Notes: generated by a model not told the origin, from the sequence alone. A stretch of DNA of 64,000 bases from Rahnella inusitata (GCF_003263515.1 NZ_JYDE01000001.1:124001-188000); one strand, 5' to 3'; shown: positions 24,809 through 34,930, counted from the stretch's first letter. Numbers and translations are program-made.

Positions 24809-26491
24809 TCAATCATTTGATGAATGTGGGATTGCTGCTGCCTGACAGGCATTGGCCTGCGGCACCAGACTGATTTCGACACGGCGGTTGGCCGCGCGGC
24901 CTTCCGGGGTATCATTGGTTGCAATCGGGCGCGTTGCGCCATAGCCCTGAACGGCGAAGCAGGTCGGGGAGACATCGCTGGTTGAGAGCATCCAGTCACG
25001 CAGCGCTTCAGCGCGTTTCTCGGATAAAATCTGGTTCGCCCGCGCATCGCCGGTGATATCGGTATGGCCCGCGACGACAATCAGCCAGCCCGGCTTGGCC
25101 TTGATGTCGATTAGCGCATTGACCAGCAGTTTTGTACTGTTGGGTTTGAGCTGATATTTGCCGGTGTCAAAGAGCGACAGAGCATCGAGGCGCACGGTTT
25201 TCGGCGTCTTTTTCTCCACGGGTGGGGGAGGCGGCGGTGGAACATAGTTTTTGATTGCCGCCATCAGCGGTAATCTCAACCGTTCGCCCTGATACAGTCC
25301 CAGCCCGAGGCGAAGCGGTTCGCCGTTGCGGAACCAGTCATTAAGCTGTGCTGCATCCTGACGCAATATCTCCACGGCCTTCGCTTTCGCTGTGTAATCC
25401 TGCATGCCGATACTCTCGTAATGGCGGATGTCGAAAGCGACGCGGTGCAATAACTGCCGGTTGTGCCAGGCGCTGCAACACAGTGCGATGACAGCCCCCA
25501 GCGTCAGCAATGTAACGGCATGGCGCAGCATCCTGCGGCGGGATGTCACACCACTGCCAGAAGGCAGGTCAGGGAAAATGAACTCTGGGAAGTGCAGATG
25601 ACCGCCGTCCGCCTGCGGATGCCAGCCTGCCACCTGCGTCAGAGCAGTCCGGTCAGCCAGCCAGCGCTGCCAGAGGGAACCCGGCACGACGTGGTTCATT
25701 TTGCTTACCTGATGTAGGATCACCTGCTGAACGAATACGGGTGCCACATCTTCATTGCTTTCCTGCAATACCGGCATCACCTGCGCTTTAAGCCAGTCAC
25801 TGTGCTCATTGAATAACGCTGTTTGTTTAAGGCGTTGAGCTTGCTCAGAAGGCCCCTCTTGACGCTGCCAGTTTGCCAGCGTTTCGGGCATGATCAGGGT
25901 TGACCACAGCGTCACCGATTGAGATTTCTGCTGTGAAAGCCAGACCGGACTTTGCGTCAGACTGGTGGCTACGGTGCTGATCAGCACCAAAGGGATGGTG
26001 CGGCGGGTGTCACGTCGTAGCTGAACCATCTGCCAGCGCAGTTCATGCAGGGCGGACGTTAATGCGCGTTCATTACCATGTTGCTGCGGATTAACCACCT
26101 GCATCATTGCCAGCTGATTGATCCATTCAGGGCGTTGCCAGAGGATCTGCCTCACCAACTGGCGAAGTGAACCACTGTCATCGACGCGTACCCAACAGCC
26201 CTGTGCGGTCTGTTGTACCGCGTTGTCACCGAAGAGTAATGCCAGGTCATCACCACAAACCAGAACCACCGGCAGACGATAATTTTCTGCGGGAAGATTG
26301 GCTGACAAAGTGTCTGTCAGCTCAGCGTCTGGTTGAAGACCTGCACGCCACAGGCCGATAACACAAATAATGATGGTCAGCAAAAACGCCAGCCAGCGCG
26401 CTGCGGGAGATAAGGGCAGAAATACAAGGCACAACATGCCTGCCAGTAATCCGGCCCACAGCCATAAAACCCGTCGCCTCAGTGGACTCAT
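24809..26491 (-). CDS. tagL: OmpA-domain T6SS accessory protein (TagL-like peptidoglycan anchor)
   Basis: TagL-type proteins tie the T6SS membrane complex to the cell wall. The 560-residue product starts at ATG 26491, overlapping the tssL stop (TAATG). It has two N-terminal membrane segments (about 9-26 and 30-47), a long cytoplasmic loop, a third membrane segment near residues 320-340, a proline-rich linker with seven consecutive prolines (about 420) and a C-terminal OmpA-like domain with A-G-H-T-D, N-Q-I-L-S-x-x-R-A and G-Y-G-A-T-R-P. Three membrane segments plus a C-terminal OmpA domain is the layout described for TagL of the Sci-1 system. An upstream in-frame ATG lies within tssL and was not used. 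Confidence 0.88.
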   Translation of the reverse strand: MSPLRRRVLWLWAGLLAGMLCLVFLPLSPAARWLAFLLTIIICVIGLWRAGLQPDAELTDTLSANLPAENYRLPVVLVCGDDLALLFGDNAVQQTAQGCWVRVDDSGSLRQLVRQILWQRPEWINQLAMMQVVNPQQHGNERALTSALHELRWQMVQLRRDTRRTIPLVLISTVATSLTQSPVWLSQQKSQSVTLWSTLIMPETLANWQRQEGPSEQAQRLKQTALFNEHSDWLKAQVMPVLQESNEDVAPVFVQQVILHQVSKMNHVVPGSLWQRWLADRTALTQVAGWHPQADGGHLHFPEFIFPDLPSGSGVTSRRRMLRHAVTLLTLGAVIALCCSAWHNRQLLHRVAFDIRHYESIGMQDYTAKAKAVEILRQDAAQLNDWFRNGEPLRLGLGLYQGERLRLPLMAAIKNYVPPPPPPPVEKKTPKTVRLDALSLFDTGKYQLKPNSTKLLVNALIDIKAKPGWLIVVAGHTDITGDARANQILSEKRAEALRDWMLSTSDVSPTCFAVQGYGATRPIATNDTPEGRAANRRVEISLVPQANACQAAAIPHSSND

Positions 26492-27177
26492 TACACTGAC
26501 CCCGGTAATAAGGTCGGCAATAACCCTGAAAGCCAGTGATCCAGCCCCCACCAGAGCAGGGCCACGATGCAGCTCGCAAGACACAGACGCACCGGCCAGT
26601 AACGAAGCCAGACACTCATGCGACTGCGAGAAGCCGCCACGGCGAGTGCCGGACAGGTTGGCGAAATTGTCAACGCTGGCACCCGCGCAGTAAGTTGATC
26701 CACCAACTGCTCTCGCTCGGCTACATCCGGGGAGCTGTAACCCCCCTGAAAACCCAGCATGAGTACCCGATGGAAACAGGTCAGCACGGCAATGTCGGGC
26801 GCAGGTTCGCGCAAGACGGTACGCATGTGTTCATAGAGCAGGTTACCGGCGTCAAGCGTATTAAAGAAATGCGCCTGCAGCGGCGAATTGCACCAGACGA
26901 AATACGCATCATCCTGCACGCCGCGCCCTTTGACGGATTCATCCAGCAAAGCGCACTGGGCATAAAGGATATGCTGGATGCTCTGCTCGCTGACCCCTGC
27001 ATTTTTGAGGTGCTGGCAGACGCGTTCGACATCAGCCACGCATTTTTTCCAGAATGTACGCCCTTCGCCGTCTGGCCAACTCACGCCCTGACGCAGGCTG
27101 ATCACCTGTAACCAAGTGTCCTGAAGCAGGGCATCAATATCCACGGACTGCGTTTTATCTTTTATGGATTGGCTCAT
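26491..27177 (-). CDS. tssL: T6SS inner-membrane complex protein TssL (DotU/IcmH)
   Basis: TssL joins TssM in the inner membrane and contacts the baseplate through its cytoplasmic hook-shaped domain. The 228-residue product has the DotU pattern (Y-A-Q-C-A-L-L-D-E-S around 71-80, F-F-N-T-L-D-A-G around 104-111, M-L-G-F-Q-G-G-Y around 141-148) and one C-terminal membrane anchor at about 193-210, consistent with the tail-anchored topology. It overlaps the tssK stop by four bases (ATGA) and the tagL start by one base. Confidence 0.94.
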   Translation of the reverse strand: MSQSIKDKTQSVDIDALLQDTWLQVISLRQGVSWPDGEGRTFWKKCVADVERVCQHLKNAGVSEQSIQHILYAQCALLDESVKGRGVQDDAYFVWCNSPLQAHFFNTLDAGNLLYEHMRTVLREPAPDIAVLTCFHRVLMLGFQGGYSSPDVAEREQLVDQLTARVPALTISPTCPALAVAASRSRMSVWLRYWPVRLCLASCIVALLWWGLDHWLSGLLPTLLPGSV

Positions 27178-28526
27178 GCGCGTAACACCGCAAACAGTTC
27201 AAGCTGGATCTCACCCAGTGTGCCCGGAACATAGAATACGCAGGCACCCGCTTCCATCATCTGCTTCGCGGCAGGATGGTTGAGGTCTAGGGAGAAATAC
27301 TGGTTTTCCAGTCGTAACGGGATTGCTGCCGGTACATGGCTCAGAGGCGTCAGCGGGATCCCGCTCAGCGCCACGTTTACTACGTTACCCACGTCATCCG
27401 GCGCACCGACTTTGCAGAGCCGTGGGAACTGCGTTTGCAACTGGGCAGAAGAGAGGGTTGAGCGGACGGACAGATAGAAATCCACCCCTTCGCGCAGACG
27501 CGGATCGTGCAGGTTACCGCGCCATTGGTTAATGCGGGAGTCATGTACCAGTTCAATCGCGACAACACGGGAAGGCAGGCTGGCTTCGAGCAGGACATTG
27601 AGCAGCGCAAACAGCGGCGGAAAAACGGCTGTCAGGCGGTCATGCTGATAGGCGGGAATTGCCGTGACGTCGTGCTCGAGCGAAAACGTCAGCAGGTTAC
27701 CGGCCAGACGTGCCAGTTCCTGATACAAACGTTCAGGATGCACCTGCGGATAGCGCTGGAAATTCCCCAGTACGGGCTCAGCGCCGTTAAGGGCGTTCAA
27801 CAGCCAGAACAGTGACACGTCAGCGACGGCAAAGTCGGCCATGCGGGCATTGCTTTCACGGCGCATTCCCATCAGGCGCTGTAATCGCGCCCGTAGTTGT
27901 ACCATCAGTATTTCCAGTTGCTCACCGCACCAGTGGCTGGCTTGCAGGCTCAGCAGCGGAGGAATGAAGTGAGTATCCAGCGCCCAGCTACCCTGCGCAT
28001 CTCGCAGTAAACGGGCGACAGGACAGACCTGATAATCGCCGTTTTCCTGTGAATCAAGTCGCAGCGTCAGTTCGTGCGTCATGACGGCGACCTGCTTCTT
28101 ATCGTCGCCGTAATAGTTTTGTATATCCCGCCACGCCTGACGATAACGCACCGGACGTTCGGCGCGCTCATCAGGTTGCAGACAGTTGCCACCGTTGGCA
28201 TACAGTTGAGGCATTGCCAGCATCACCGTGGTTTCAACTGCGTCAGCGGGAAGGCTGGCGGCAAGCGTTAGCGTAGGTGGGAGTAAATCGGCACAATCGG
28301 TATCGATCAGAACGCCATCCTGAAAACGGACATTTAGACGTTCTGCTTTCAAACGCCCTTGCGCCAGCGCATCCTGCTCGAACGTAGCATGAAGCACCCC
28401 CCAAGGATGGAGGATGCCCATTTGCGCGATGCATTCGTTTGTCCAGGCCTCCAGGGAGGCCTGTTGTTGAAACTGTTGCGGTGAAACCAGAATTCCGCGT
28501 GTCCACAGGGGACGTTCAATCTTCAT
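27174..28526 (-). CDS. tssK: T6SS baseplate-membrane connector TssK
   Basis: TssK trimers link the baseplate wedges to the TssL/TssM complex. The 450-residue product starts M-K-I-E-R-P-L-W-T-R-G-I-L-V-S-P-Q-Q-F-Q-Q-Q, the usual opening with its conserved P-L-x-W-x-x-G-x-x-x-x-P-Q-H/Q-F pattern. The rest shows the expected shell, helical and head regions. It lies 14 bases after tssC and overlaps tssL by four bases. Confidence 0.95.
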   Translation of the reverse strand: MKIERPLWTRGILVSPQQFQQQASLEAWTNECIAQMGILHPWGVLHATFEQDALAQGRLKAERLNVRFQDGVLIDTDCADLLPPTLTLAASLPADAVETTVMLAMPQLYANGGNCLQPDERAERPVRYRQAWRDIQNYYGDDKKQVAVMTHELTLRLDSQENGDYQVCPVARLLRDAQGSWALDTHFIPPLLSLQASHWCGEQLEILMVQLRARLQRLMGMRRESNARMADFAVADVSLFWLLNALNGAEPVLGNFQRYPQVHPERLYQELARLAGNLLTFSLEHDVTAIPAYQHDRLTAVFPPLFALLNVLLEASLPSRVVAIELVHDSRINQWRGNLHDPRLREGVDFYLSVRSTLSSAQLQTQFPRLCKVGAPDDVGNVVNVALSGIPLTPLSHVPAAIPLRLENQYFSLDLNHPAAKQMMEAGACVFYVPGTLGEIQLELFAVLRA

Positions 28527-28540
28527 TGCGCCTCCCGGCT

Positions 28541-30082
28541 TTACGCTTTCGCTTTAGGCATCTGAGAAACCAATGACAGGTTCACGTCCATGCCTTCGAC
28601 CTGGAAATGCGGTACGGCGTACAGTTTCACGCGGAAGAAGCCAGGGTTGTCTTCGATATCTTCTACGGTCACTTTGGCATCGCGCAACGGGTGAGAGGCT
28701 TGCAGGTCATCGCCCGGATCGGTCATTTCGGTGACCAGCGTGCGGATCCAGGTGTTCAGCTCCAGCTCCAGCAGGCGGCGGTCTTTGGTCGTACCGATGT
28801 TTTCGCGCTGAATCAGTTTCAGGTAATGCGCGATGCGCGACAGCAGGAAGATGTACGGCAGACGCGCATTGATGCGGCTGTTGGCCGTGGCATCAGCGGT
28901 GTCGTACAGGGCGGGTTTCTGCGCGGAGTTAGCAGAGAAGAAGCAGGAATAGTCGCGATTTTTGTAGTAAGACAGCGGGATGAAGCCCAGGTTGGCAAAC
29001 TCAAACTCGCGTGTTTCCGGGATCATGACTTCGGACGGAATTTTCACCTGATTGCCGGTACCCAGATCATACAGGTGAATTGGCAGATCGGTCACTGCGC
29101 CACCGGCCTGCGGGCCACGGATTTGCACGCACCAGCCGTTCTTGATGAAGCTTTTCACCATGTTGGCGGCGAAAGCGAACGCGGCGTTGGTCCACAGATA
29201 TTTCTCGTGATCCGGGCCTTTCACTTCTTCGACGTAGTTGAAACTGCGTACCGGAACGGTGTCCGGGCCGTAAGGCAGACGACCGAGCACGCGCGGCATG
29301 GTCAGGCCGATATAGCGGGCGTCATCAGAGTCGCGGAAGGATTTCCACTTAGTGTATTCCGCGCGGTCAAAGTAGTTGCCGATGTCTTTAATCGCAGCCA
29401 CTTCTTCCATAGAATCTTTCAGGAAGAATGCGGGGCCGACGGAGCCTACGAACGGCATGTGCGCCGCCGCAGAAACTTTGGAGATGTTGCGCAGCAGCGC
29501 GATGTCTTGTGCGCTGGCATCAAACTCGTAGTTGGAAATCACAGAACCAATCGGCTCGCCGCCCGGCGTGTCATATTCCTGAATGTAAGCGTGACGGTAC
29601 AGGCCGCTTTGGATGATTTCAGGGCAATCTTCGAAATCCTGACGCAGGTCGTCTTTGGAGACGTCCAGCAACTCGATTTTCACGTTTTGACGAAAATCGG
29701 TGCGGTCGACCAGGAACTTCAGGCCACGCCAGCCAGACTCCACGCGCTGAAAATCCGGGTGGTGCATCACTTCGTCCAGCTGACGGCTGATCTGATCGTC
29801 GAGCATGGCGATGTGACCGTCCAGCAGGGTTTTATCCAGACGTTCGACTTTTTGACCTGAGAGTTTCAGGCGCTCAAGGAACACCTGAACTGCCGCGGTG
29901 ACGCGTTCGTCGGTGGTGACATCAGACATCGCCTGATTGTCCTGGAAGATATTGACGTCGACCAGAGAGGCGACCGGGGTCAGATTGATTTTTTCAAACA
30001 AAGACGCATAAACACTTCCTGCGTCGGCACGTTCCAGCACGGTTGTGCGGCTTTCTTGCGTATTTTCTGTGTTCACAGACAT
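28541..30082 (-). CDS. tssC: T6SS contractile sheath large subunit TssC
   Basis: TssC with TssB forms the contractile sheath. The 513-residue product carries the very conserved TssC landmarks: D-R-T-D-F-R-Q-N-V-K-I-E-L-L-D, a G-E-P-I-G segment about 175 residues in, the L-G-R-L-P-Y-G element near residue 270 and a C-terminal P-H-F-Q-V-E-G-M-D. The start at 30082 is preferred over the ATG two codons upstream because the GAG of the ribosome site then has a 9-base spacing rather than 3; the difference is only two residues. A 35-base gap separates it from tssB. Confidence 0.96.
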   Translation of the reverse strand: MSVNTENTQESRTTVLERADAGSVYASLFEKINLTPVASLVDVNIFQDNQAMSDVTTDERVTAAVQVFLERLKLSGQKVERLDKTLLDGHIAMLDDQISRQLDEVMHHPDFQRVESGWRGLKFLVDRTDFRQNVKIELLDVSKDDLRQDFEDCPEIIQSGLYRHAYIQEYDTPGGEPIGSVISNYEFDASAQDIALLRNISKVSAAAHMPFVGSVGPAFFLKDSMEEVAAIKDIGNYFDRAEYTKWKSFRDSDDARYIGLTMPRVLGRLPYGPDTVPVRSFNYVEEVKGPDHEKYLWTNAAFAFAANMVKSFIKNGWCVQIRGPQAGGAVTDLPIHLYDLGTGNQVKIPSEVMIPETREFEFANLGFIPLSYYKNRDYSCFFSANSAQKPALYDTADATANSRINARLPYIFLLSRIAHYLKLIQRENIGTTKDRRLLELELNTWIRTLVTEMTDPGDDLQASHPLRDAKVTVEDIEDNPGFFRVKLYAVPHFQVEGMDVNLSLVSQMPKAKA

Positions 30083-30117
30083 GAGCATGATCTCGAGTTG
30101 ATCCGATTCAGGAAGAG

Positions 30118-30615
30118 TTAAACGTTCTGAGGCGCCAGAGCCGCCAGTTCCGCGCGCAGGTCATCACTCAAATGGTCATCTTTGAGGATGGTTTCGAGTT
30201 CTTTGCGGAAGGTGGCGTTGTCTAAAAGGTTAGATTTGAGGTCGCGTAACAAGTTACGCATCGCCAGCATGGCGCGCAGTTGCGGGATCTGACGGGCAAC
30301 CTGCTCAGGCTCGAAATCCTTCATGTCTTTAAAGCTGAGCTTGATACTTTCTTCACTGCGATCGCCGGCCAGCGTGTTTTCCACAGTCAGGTCCAGCGCC
30401 GGGCTGAATTCCGCTAATACGCTGTTAAAGTTATTTTTGTTGATGTTAGTTTTTTCACGTTCGGAAAGAGGGCGGGTTTCTTTACCGTTGCTGTAGTCGC
30501 CCATTACCATAAGTTTTAAAGGTAATTCGACTTTCTTCTGTGCGCCGCCGGTGTGTAAGTCCAGTTTGATATTAACGCGCGCTTTGGGTATTTCTTCCTG
30601 AAAGCTATTAGACAT
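30118..30615 (-). CDS. tssB: T6SS contractile sheath small subunit TssB
   Basis: TssB is the small sheath partner of TssC. The 165-residue product has the normal length and pattern: R-V-N-I-K-L-D-L-H-T-G-G at residues 13-24, the K-L-M-V-M-G-D-Y strand around 34-41, F-E-P-E-Q-V-A-R-Q-I-P around 100-110 and L-R-A-M-L-A-M-R-N-L-L. It is the first gene of the leftward T6SS operon, with an AAGGGATAGG ribosome site before ATG and a long AT-rich upstream region. Confidence 0.95.
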   Translation of the reverse strand: MSNSFQEEIPKARVNIKLDLHTGGAQKKVELPLKLMVMGDYSNGKETRPLSEREKTNINKNNFNSVLAEFSPALDLTVENTLAGDRSEESIKLSFKDMKDFEPEQVARQIPQLRAMLAMRNLLRDLKSNLLDNATFRKELETILKDDHLSDDLRAELAALAPQNV

Positions 30616-31416
30616 GCCTATCCCTTACTATGGAGTGATAAACGCTGCCAATGTGTCAGTAAATAAATGAAAGACTGGCAACCCTGCCATGCAACGACAT
30701 CCATATACGCACCTGTGTATGCAATTTAAATTAGGGTCACAAGCGAGACAAAATATTTATGGAGACATTTCGCAGTGTGTTTTGAATTTATCTTTAAAGA
30801 GAAATTTAAGATAAGTACCTGTGGTTGGTATCTTAGAAACATTAGTGATTCTATTGAAAACTAAAAAATGTAACTAAACATTGCTACTTAAGAGGCGTGA
30901 CGATAACGATCATTTTACTGATTTATAGGAATTTTCTTCACATTAACCCGCAAGGTGCACGGGGTAAGGGTTTGACTGTTTCAATTCTTTTTTAATTATC
31001 TAGGATTTTTCGTAACTGGCGCACAGTTTAGGATAAATTAATCCAATTTTTTCCAAAAAATAAATTTTTGGAAACCGCTGGAAGGTGGGTTAATTATAAG
31101 AATTTTTCTCATTGAGATGCAGTAATATTCGTAACGTGAAGTTCTCACTCAGCAAGGTCATGCAGCGTTTTAACGCATTAATTACAATTTTGAATTATAT
31201 ACGTCATAAATCTTAGGGTTCATGTGACTGTGAATGATGAGGATATAAAGTATTGATCATGCCCATTCTAACGTGAAAGTTAAAAAATCGTACAGATGAT
31301 AAGAATTTTCCTGCGCTAGAGTAATCAGGGAATATTTAGCAGAATATTCACTCTGTCCTGGGAGACCCGCAGATCGATCATCCTGCCGTAAATTTGTGAT
31401 AACACGCACGTTATTC
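30616..31416. promoter_or_regulatory. AT-rich divergent intergenic region: T6SS operon promoter side
   Basis: No gene is supported in these 800 bases. This must hold the promoter of the leftward T6SS operon. Visible structures are a 7-bp inverted repeat TAAGATA...TATCTTA (30807-30813 and 30829-30835), a 9-bp inverted repeat TTCCAAAAA-N5-TTTTTGGAA (31051-31073), and a weak Fur-box-like stretch GATAACGATCATTT at 30902-30915. Several GATC sites lie here. The low GC content compared with the flanking genes would suit H-NS binding. I could not assign an unambiguous -35/-10 pair for tssB. Confidence 0.5.
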
Positions 31417-31443
31417 TAAACTTTTTGCGGAATATGCCGATAA
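31417..31443 (+). promoter_or_regulatory. Sigma-28 (FliA) flagellar promoter of the chemoreceptor gene
   Basis: TAAACTTT, then 11 bases, then GCCGATAA: this matches 15 of 16 positions of the enterobacterial FliA consensus TAAAGTTT-N11-GCCGATAA. The start of transcription would fall near 31450, giving a leader of about 28 bases to the ATG at 31478 and making the ATG at 31460 too close to the 5' end to have a ribosome site. Confidence 0.93.
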
Positions 31444-31477
31444 ATAGACTCCTAGTCTGATGCACAAGAGTCCATCT

Positions 31478-33025
31478 ATGTCGCTTAAAAAGTCTTCTTT
31501 GCTTGTTCTTATTGTCCTTTTTGCTCTTTTTTTCGCCAGCATGATGTCAAATGTCTGGTTGCTTACGCGAAGTAATCATTCGCTGGATGATGTGAATAAA
31601 GAAATCCGCGTGGTGCTTTCTATCATTGATCCGATCAACCACAGCCGTACGTCTCGCGTGCGGGTGATGGAATATATGAAAGAAATCGAGAACGGTAACG
31701 ACCAGCAGCTGAAACCGGCGCTGGACGGAGTCACTGAAGCCACCGGCAAAGCCGATGCTGCCTTCCAGGCGTATCTTAATGCGCCAAAGTTGCCGGGGGA
31801 GGCGCCTCTTGCCGATGCGTATCGCGAAACGTACCTGAATTATCGCCAGAACGGTATCCAGCCTCTGATCCAGGCCGCGCAGGCAGGGGATCAGGCCCAG
31901 TTCAAAGCGCGTATTCCGGCGGTGGTGACACTGGATCGTCAGTATGAAATCGTGCTTGATAAAGTATTGGCGTTGCATGAAAAATACGCTAAAAACCTCA
32001 ACAGTGAAGCACAAAGCAACTTCAATTCTGGCATCGGTCTGACAGTCGCGTTCTGTCTGTTATTCCTGGTGGTGATCCTTGCCGTGTTAATTTTCCTGAA
32101 ACGTTACGTGCTGAACCCGCTGATAAGTTCACGTGACCATTGTCGTCAGATCGCCGAAGGCTATCTGGACACGCCGGTACCGGTAAAAGCGAATTCCCGC
32201 AGTGAGATCCAGGAGCTGATGAAATCGATGGAGCATATGCGCCTGGCGCTGACGCAGATTATCAGTCAGGTACGTGATACCAGCCACACGGTGGCGCACG
32301 CGTCGCAGGAAATTTCGGCGGGGAATATCGATCTGGCCTCGCGCACGGAACAGCAGGCGGCGGCGTTGACAGAAACCGCTGCCAGTATGGAAGAGCTGGG
32401 CGCAACGGTAAAACAGAATACCGAAAACGTCGTTCGAGCCAGTAGTCTGACCCGTGAAGCGGTGAAGAATGCCCGCGCCGGTGAGAAAGTAGCTCAGGAA
32501 GTGATTCAGACTATGGGTCGCATCAACAGTAGTTCTAAAAAAATCGAAGATATTACCGGTGTGATCAACAGTATTGCGTTCCAGACCAATATTCTGGCAC
32601 TGAATGCTGCCGTGGAAGCCGCCCGTGCGGGTGAACAGGGGCGCGGTTTTGCCGTTGTCGCCAGTGAAGTGCGTAACCTGGCGCAGCGCAGCGCCGTGGC
32701 CGCGAAGGAGATCGAGAACCTGATTTCTGAATCGGTTGCCAATATAAAAGAAGGGTCGGATCAGGTTTCCCGTACCGGTGATTCCATTACGGCGATCATT
32801 ACGTCGGTAACACAGGTGGACGTGCTGATGGAGCACATCTCGACGGCGTCGGATGAGCAAAGTCGTGGGATCAGTCAGATAGAACAGGCGGTGACAGAAA
32901 TTGACGGTGTGACGCAGCAAAATGCGGCGCTGGTTCAGGAATCCGCGGCAGCAGCCGCGTCGCTTGAAGAGCAGGTGCATCACCTGACTAATTCTGTGTC
33001 GGCGTTCCGCTTAGCGGCGGTGTAA
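31478..33025 (+). CDS. Methyl-accepting chemotaxis protein (Tar/Tsr topology)
   Basis: This is a membrane chemoreceptor that signals through CheW/CheA to the flagellar motor. The 515-residue product has a first membrane helix (about 8-28), a periplasmic four-helix ligand domain (about 29-185), a second membrane helix (about 186-208), a HAMP domain and a signalling domain with the invariant hairpin tip around [30 protein letters not shown]. The C-terminus (F-R-L-A-A-V) lacks the NWETF-like pentapeptide that tethers CheR/CheB, so it probably depends on other receptors for adaptation. The ligand cannot be named. ATG 31478 is chosen because of the promoter position; ATG 31460 is the alternative. 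Confidence 0.93.
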   Translation: MSLKKSSLLVLIVLFALFFASMMSNVWLLTRSNHSLDDVNKEIRVVLSIIDPINHSRTSRVRVMEYMKEIENGNDQQLKPALDGVTEATGKADAAFQAYLNAPKLPGEAPLADAYRETYLNYRQNGIQPLIQAAQAGDQAQFKARIPAVVTLDRQYEIVLDKVLALHEKYAKNLNSEAQSNFNSGIGLTVAFCLLFLVVILAVLIFLKRYVLNPLISSRDHCRQIAEGYLDTPVPVKANSRSEIQELMKSMEHMRLALTQIISQVRDTSHTVAHASQEISAGNIDLASRTEQQAAALTETAASMEELGATVKQNTENVVRASSLTREAVKNARAGEKVAQEVIQTMGRINSSSKKIEDITGVINSIAFQTNILALNAAVEAARAGEQGRGFAVVASEVRNLAQRSAVAAKEIENLISESVANIKEGSDQVSRTGDSITAIITSVTQVDVLMEHISTASDEQSRGISQIEQAVTEIDGVTQQNAALVQESAAAAASLEEQVHHLTNSVSAFRLAAV

Positions 33026-33032
33026 TGATTAC

Positions 33033-33052
33033 GCCGGGCTTAATCGCCCGGC
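33033..33052. terminator. GC-rich hairpin between convergent receptor genes
   Basis: A 7-bp stem GCCGGGC / GCCCGGC with a 6-base loop lies 7 bases after the stop of the rightward receptor gene, followed by TATTTAT. The U-run is poor, so termination may be partial; it could serve the plus-strand gene. Confidence 0.55.
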
Positions 33053-33143
33053 TATTTATGTCCCAAATATACCCGTCATCTGAAGATAAGATAAATCGCG
33101 AAACTTACGAGATTTAAATGCTAGAAAGCCGCCATCAAATCAG

Positions 33144-34691
33144 TTATCGAAATACGCCTACCGCATCAACCAGTCTTTCCGCCTGCTTTTTCAAACCGGA
33201 TGAAGCCAGTGCACCTTCCTGCACCTGAACGGAATTCTGATGAGTAATGCGATCTAGCTCCTCGATGGCTTTAGCGATATCCAATAATCCCAAATTTTGT
33301 TCGCCGGTGGCCGTTCGGATTTGGGCAATAAGCGCTGAAACGTTCTGAACCTGCAACACAATCTCCTCCATGGTTTTTCCAGCCTGCGCCACCTGTTTTG
33401 AACCGGAAATAACCGTATCGGCACTGGCATCAATCAGACGTTTAATTTCACTGGCAGCAGATGCGCTGCGTTGCGCCAGACTACGCACTTCTCCGGCGAC
33501 GACGGCAAATCCTTTACCCTGTTCACCCGCACGCGCCGCTTCGACGGCAGCGTTCAACGCCAGAATGTTGGTCTGGAACGCGATGCTATCTATCACATTC
33601 GTAATTGATGCGATTTGCTCAGAACTGGCAGTAATTTCCTGCATCGTGCCGACCACGGCTTGCATCGCGCTGCTGCCTTTTTCTGCTGCCTGACTGGCAT
33701 CGAGCGATAACTTATCGGCCTCGGCGGCGGTTTGCGTGTTGCTTTGTACGGTTGCACTCATTTCATTCATTGCGGCAGCGGTTTCGCCAACGTTGGCTGC
33801 CGTCTGTTCGGTCCGCTGACTGAGGGAATCATTTCCCTGCGCCAGAGACTCACTGGCGATTTTCACTTTCTGCGCCTGACTGTGAACATCGTCCACCATC
33901 CACCGGCAAATAAGACCAAGTTGCCCGACTGACCGCAGCGTCATACCAATTTCATCCGTCCGCTCCATTGGCGCGATCGTATGGCTGGCACCGCTCGCAA
34001 CCTGCAGAGTCTGTTTGCACAGTTGTTCAAGCGGTCGGGTAATTTGCCATTCGAGCCACAGGCCAAGAAAGAAGATTACCAACGCGTTAAATGCCAGAAC
34101 GGAAATCATTTGTGACGCGGTCAGTGCGGAGAGCATCGATACCATGACGGAATTGATCAAAAGAAGTGCGAGTAATCCGCTGCGGATCCTCCAGCGAACG
34201 GAAAGTGTTTTCAGTACGGAGAGCCCGCGGGTGACGCCGGTGCGGATCAGTAAACCTTTATGCAGTCTGCGGTTGTTGAGTTCACCGCGATTCATTTTAT
34301 CGTACAGCGACTGAGCCCCGGTGATTTCCGCCGCGGTCGGTTTTGTCCGTACCGAAAGATAACCGCGGGTCTGGCCGCCGCGAATGATCGGCACCACGTT
34401 GGCGCGCACCCAGTAATGATCTCCGTTACGTCGGCGATTTTTCACCAGCGCCGTCCACGGAAAACCTTGTTGCAGCGTCGACCACATATCTTTGAATGCC
34501 TGAGGCGGCATATCGGGATGACGAACAATATTATGCGGCTGGCCGATGATGTCTTCGCTGGCAAAACCGCTGACGTCAATAAACGCATCGTTGGCGTAAG
34601 TTATCTGGCTGCTGGCGTCCGTCGTCGACATTAATGTGGCATCGTCGGGATACTGATATTCCTGCTGAGATACAGGCTGGTTATTGCGCAT
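33144..34691 (-). CDS. aer: Aerotaxis receptor, PAS-domain chemoreceptor (Aer type)
   Basis: Aer senses redox state through an FAD-binding PAS domain and drives swimming towards good energy conditions. The 515-residue protein has an N-terminal cytoplasmic PAS domain (about 20-120) with the diagnostic I-V-R-H-P-D-M-P segment at 54-61, a hydrophobic hairpin near residues 170-210 that anchors it with no real periplasmic domain, a HAMP-like region, and the chemoreceptor tip [25 protein letters not shown]. Length and layout match E. coli Aer. It has its own sigma-28 promoter. Confidence 0.93.
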   Translation of the reverse strand: MRNNQPVSQQEYQYPDDATLMSTTDASSQITYANDAFIDVSGFASEDIIGQPHNIVRHPDMPPQAFKDMWSTLQQGFPWTALVKNRRRNGDHYWVRANVVPIIRGGQTRGYLSVRTKPTAAEITGAQSLYDKMNRGELNNRRLHKGLLIRTGVTRGLSVLKTLSVRWRIRSGLLALLLINSVMVSMLSALTASQMISVLAFNALVIFFLGLWLEWQITRPLEQLCKQTLQVASGASHTIAPMERTDEIGMTLRSVGQLGLICRWMVDDVHSQAQKVKIASESLAQGNDSLSQRTEQTAANVGETAAAMNEMSATVQSNTQTAAEADKLSLDASQAAEKGSSAMQAVVGTMQEITASSEQIASITNVIDSIAFQTNILALNAAVEAARAGEQGKGFAVVAGEVRSLAQRSASAASEIKRLIDASADTVISGSKQVAQAGKTMEEIVLQVQNVSALIAQIRTATGEQNLGLLDIAKAIEELDRITHQNSVQVQEGALASSGLKKQAERLVDAVGVFR

Positions 34692-34751
34692 GGTGACTTA
34701 TTCCCTTGTCAGGCTGCGGTTGAAGTAGATAACTGTTCCTTAACTATCAGG

Positions 34752-34778
34752 TTGTCGGCCTCAGAGAAATTTTCTTTA
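34752..34778 (-). promoter_or_regulatory. Sigma-28 (FliA) promoter of aer
   Basis: Read on the minus strand: TAAA, 15 bases, then GCCGACAA, one change from the FliA -10 element GCCGATAA at the correct spacing. Transcription would begin near 34745, about 54 bases before the aer ATG at 34691. Confidence 0.85.
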
Positions 34779-34901
34779 GGGATATCACACAGATGTTGAG
34801 ATAAAAGAGCATCAGATAACAAATCTGTGCATATTTTCGACGATACAGGTGTTCATAATTCCCGTGCTAAGTCCCTTATTTTTCATGCTTCGTTGTCATT
34901 G

Positions 34902-34930
34902 TGACTCCAGACTTAATAGGTCTGGAGTCA
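34902..34930. repeat. Perfect 11-bp inverted repeat upstream of the tyrosine recombinase
   Basis: TGACTCCAGAC, 7-base spacer TTAATAG, GTCTGGAGTCA. It sits between the aer promoter and the recombinase start at 35001. There is no U-run on either side, so it is not an ordinary terminator. It could be an operator, a transcript hairpin or a recombinase core site (two inverted 11-bp arms around a 7-base spacer is the geometry of such sites). Confidence 0.8.

Noticed and set aside
28607-29860. A 417-codon open frame on the plus strand
   Set aside because: It lies wholly antisense to tssC, whose protein is plainly conserved; the antisense frame is a by-product of codon use and has no recognisable domains.
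30675-30700. Sigma-54 promoter for the T6SS operon (GGCAACCCTGCCA)
   Set aside because: The GC and GG elements are three bases too close for sigma-54 spacing.
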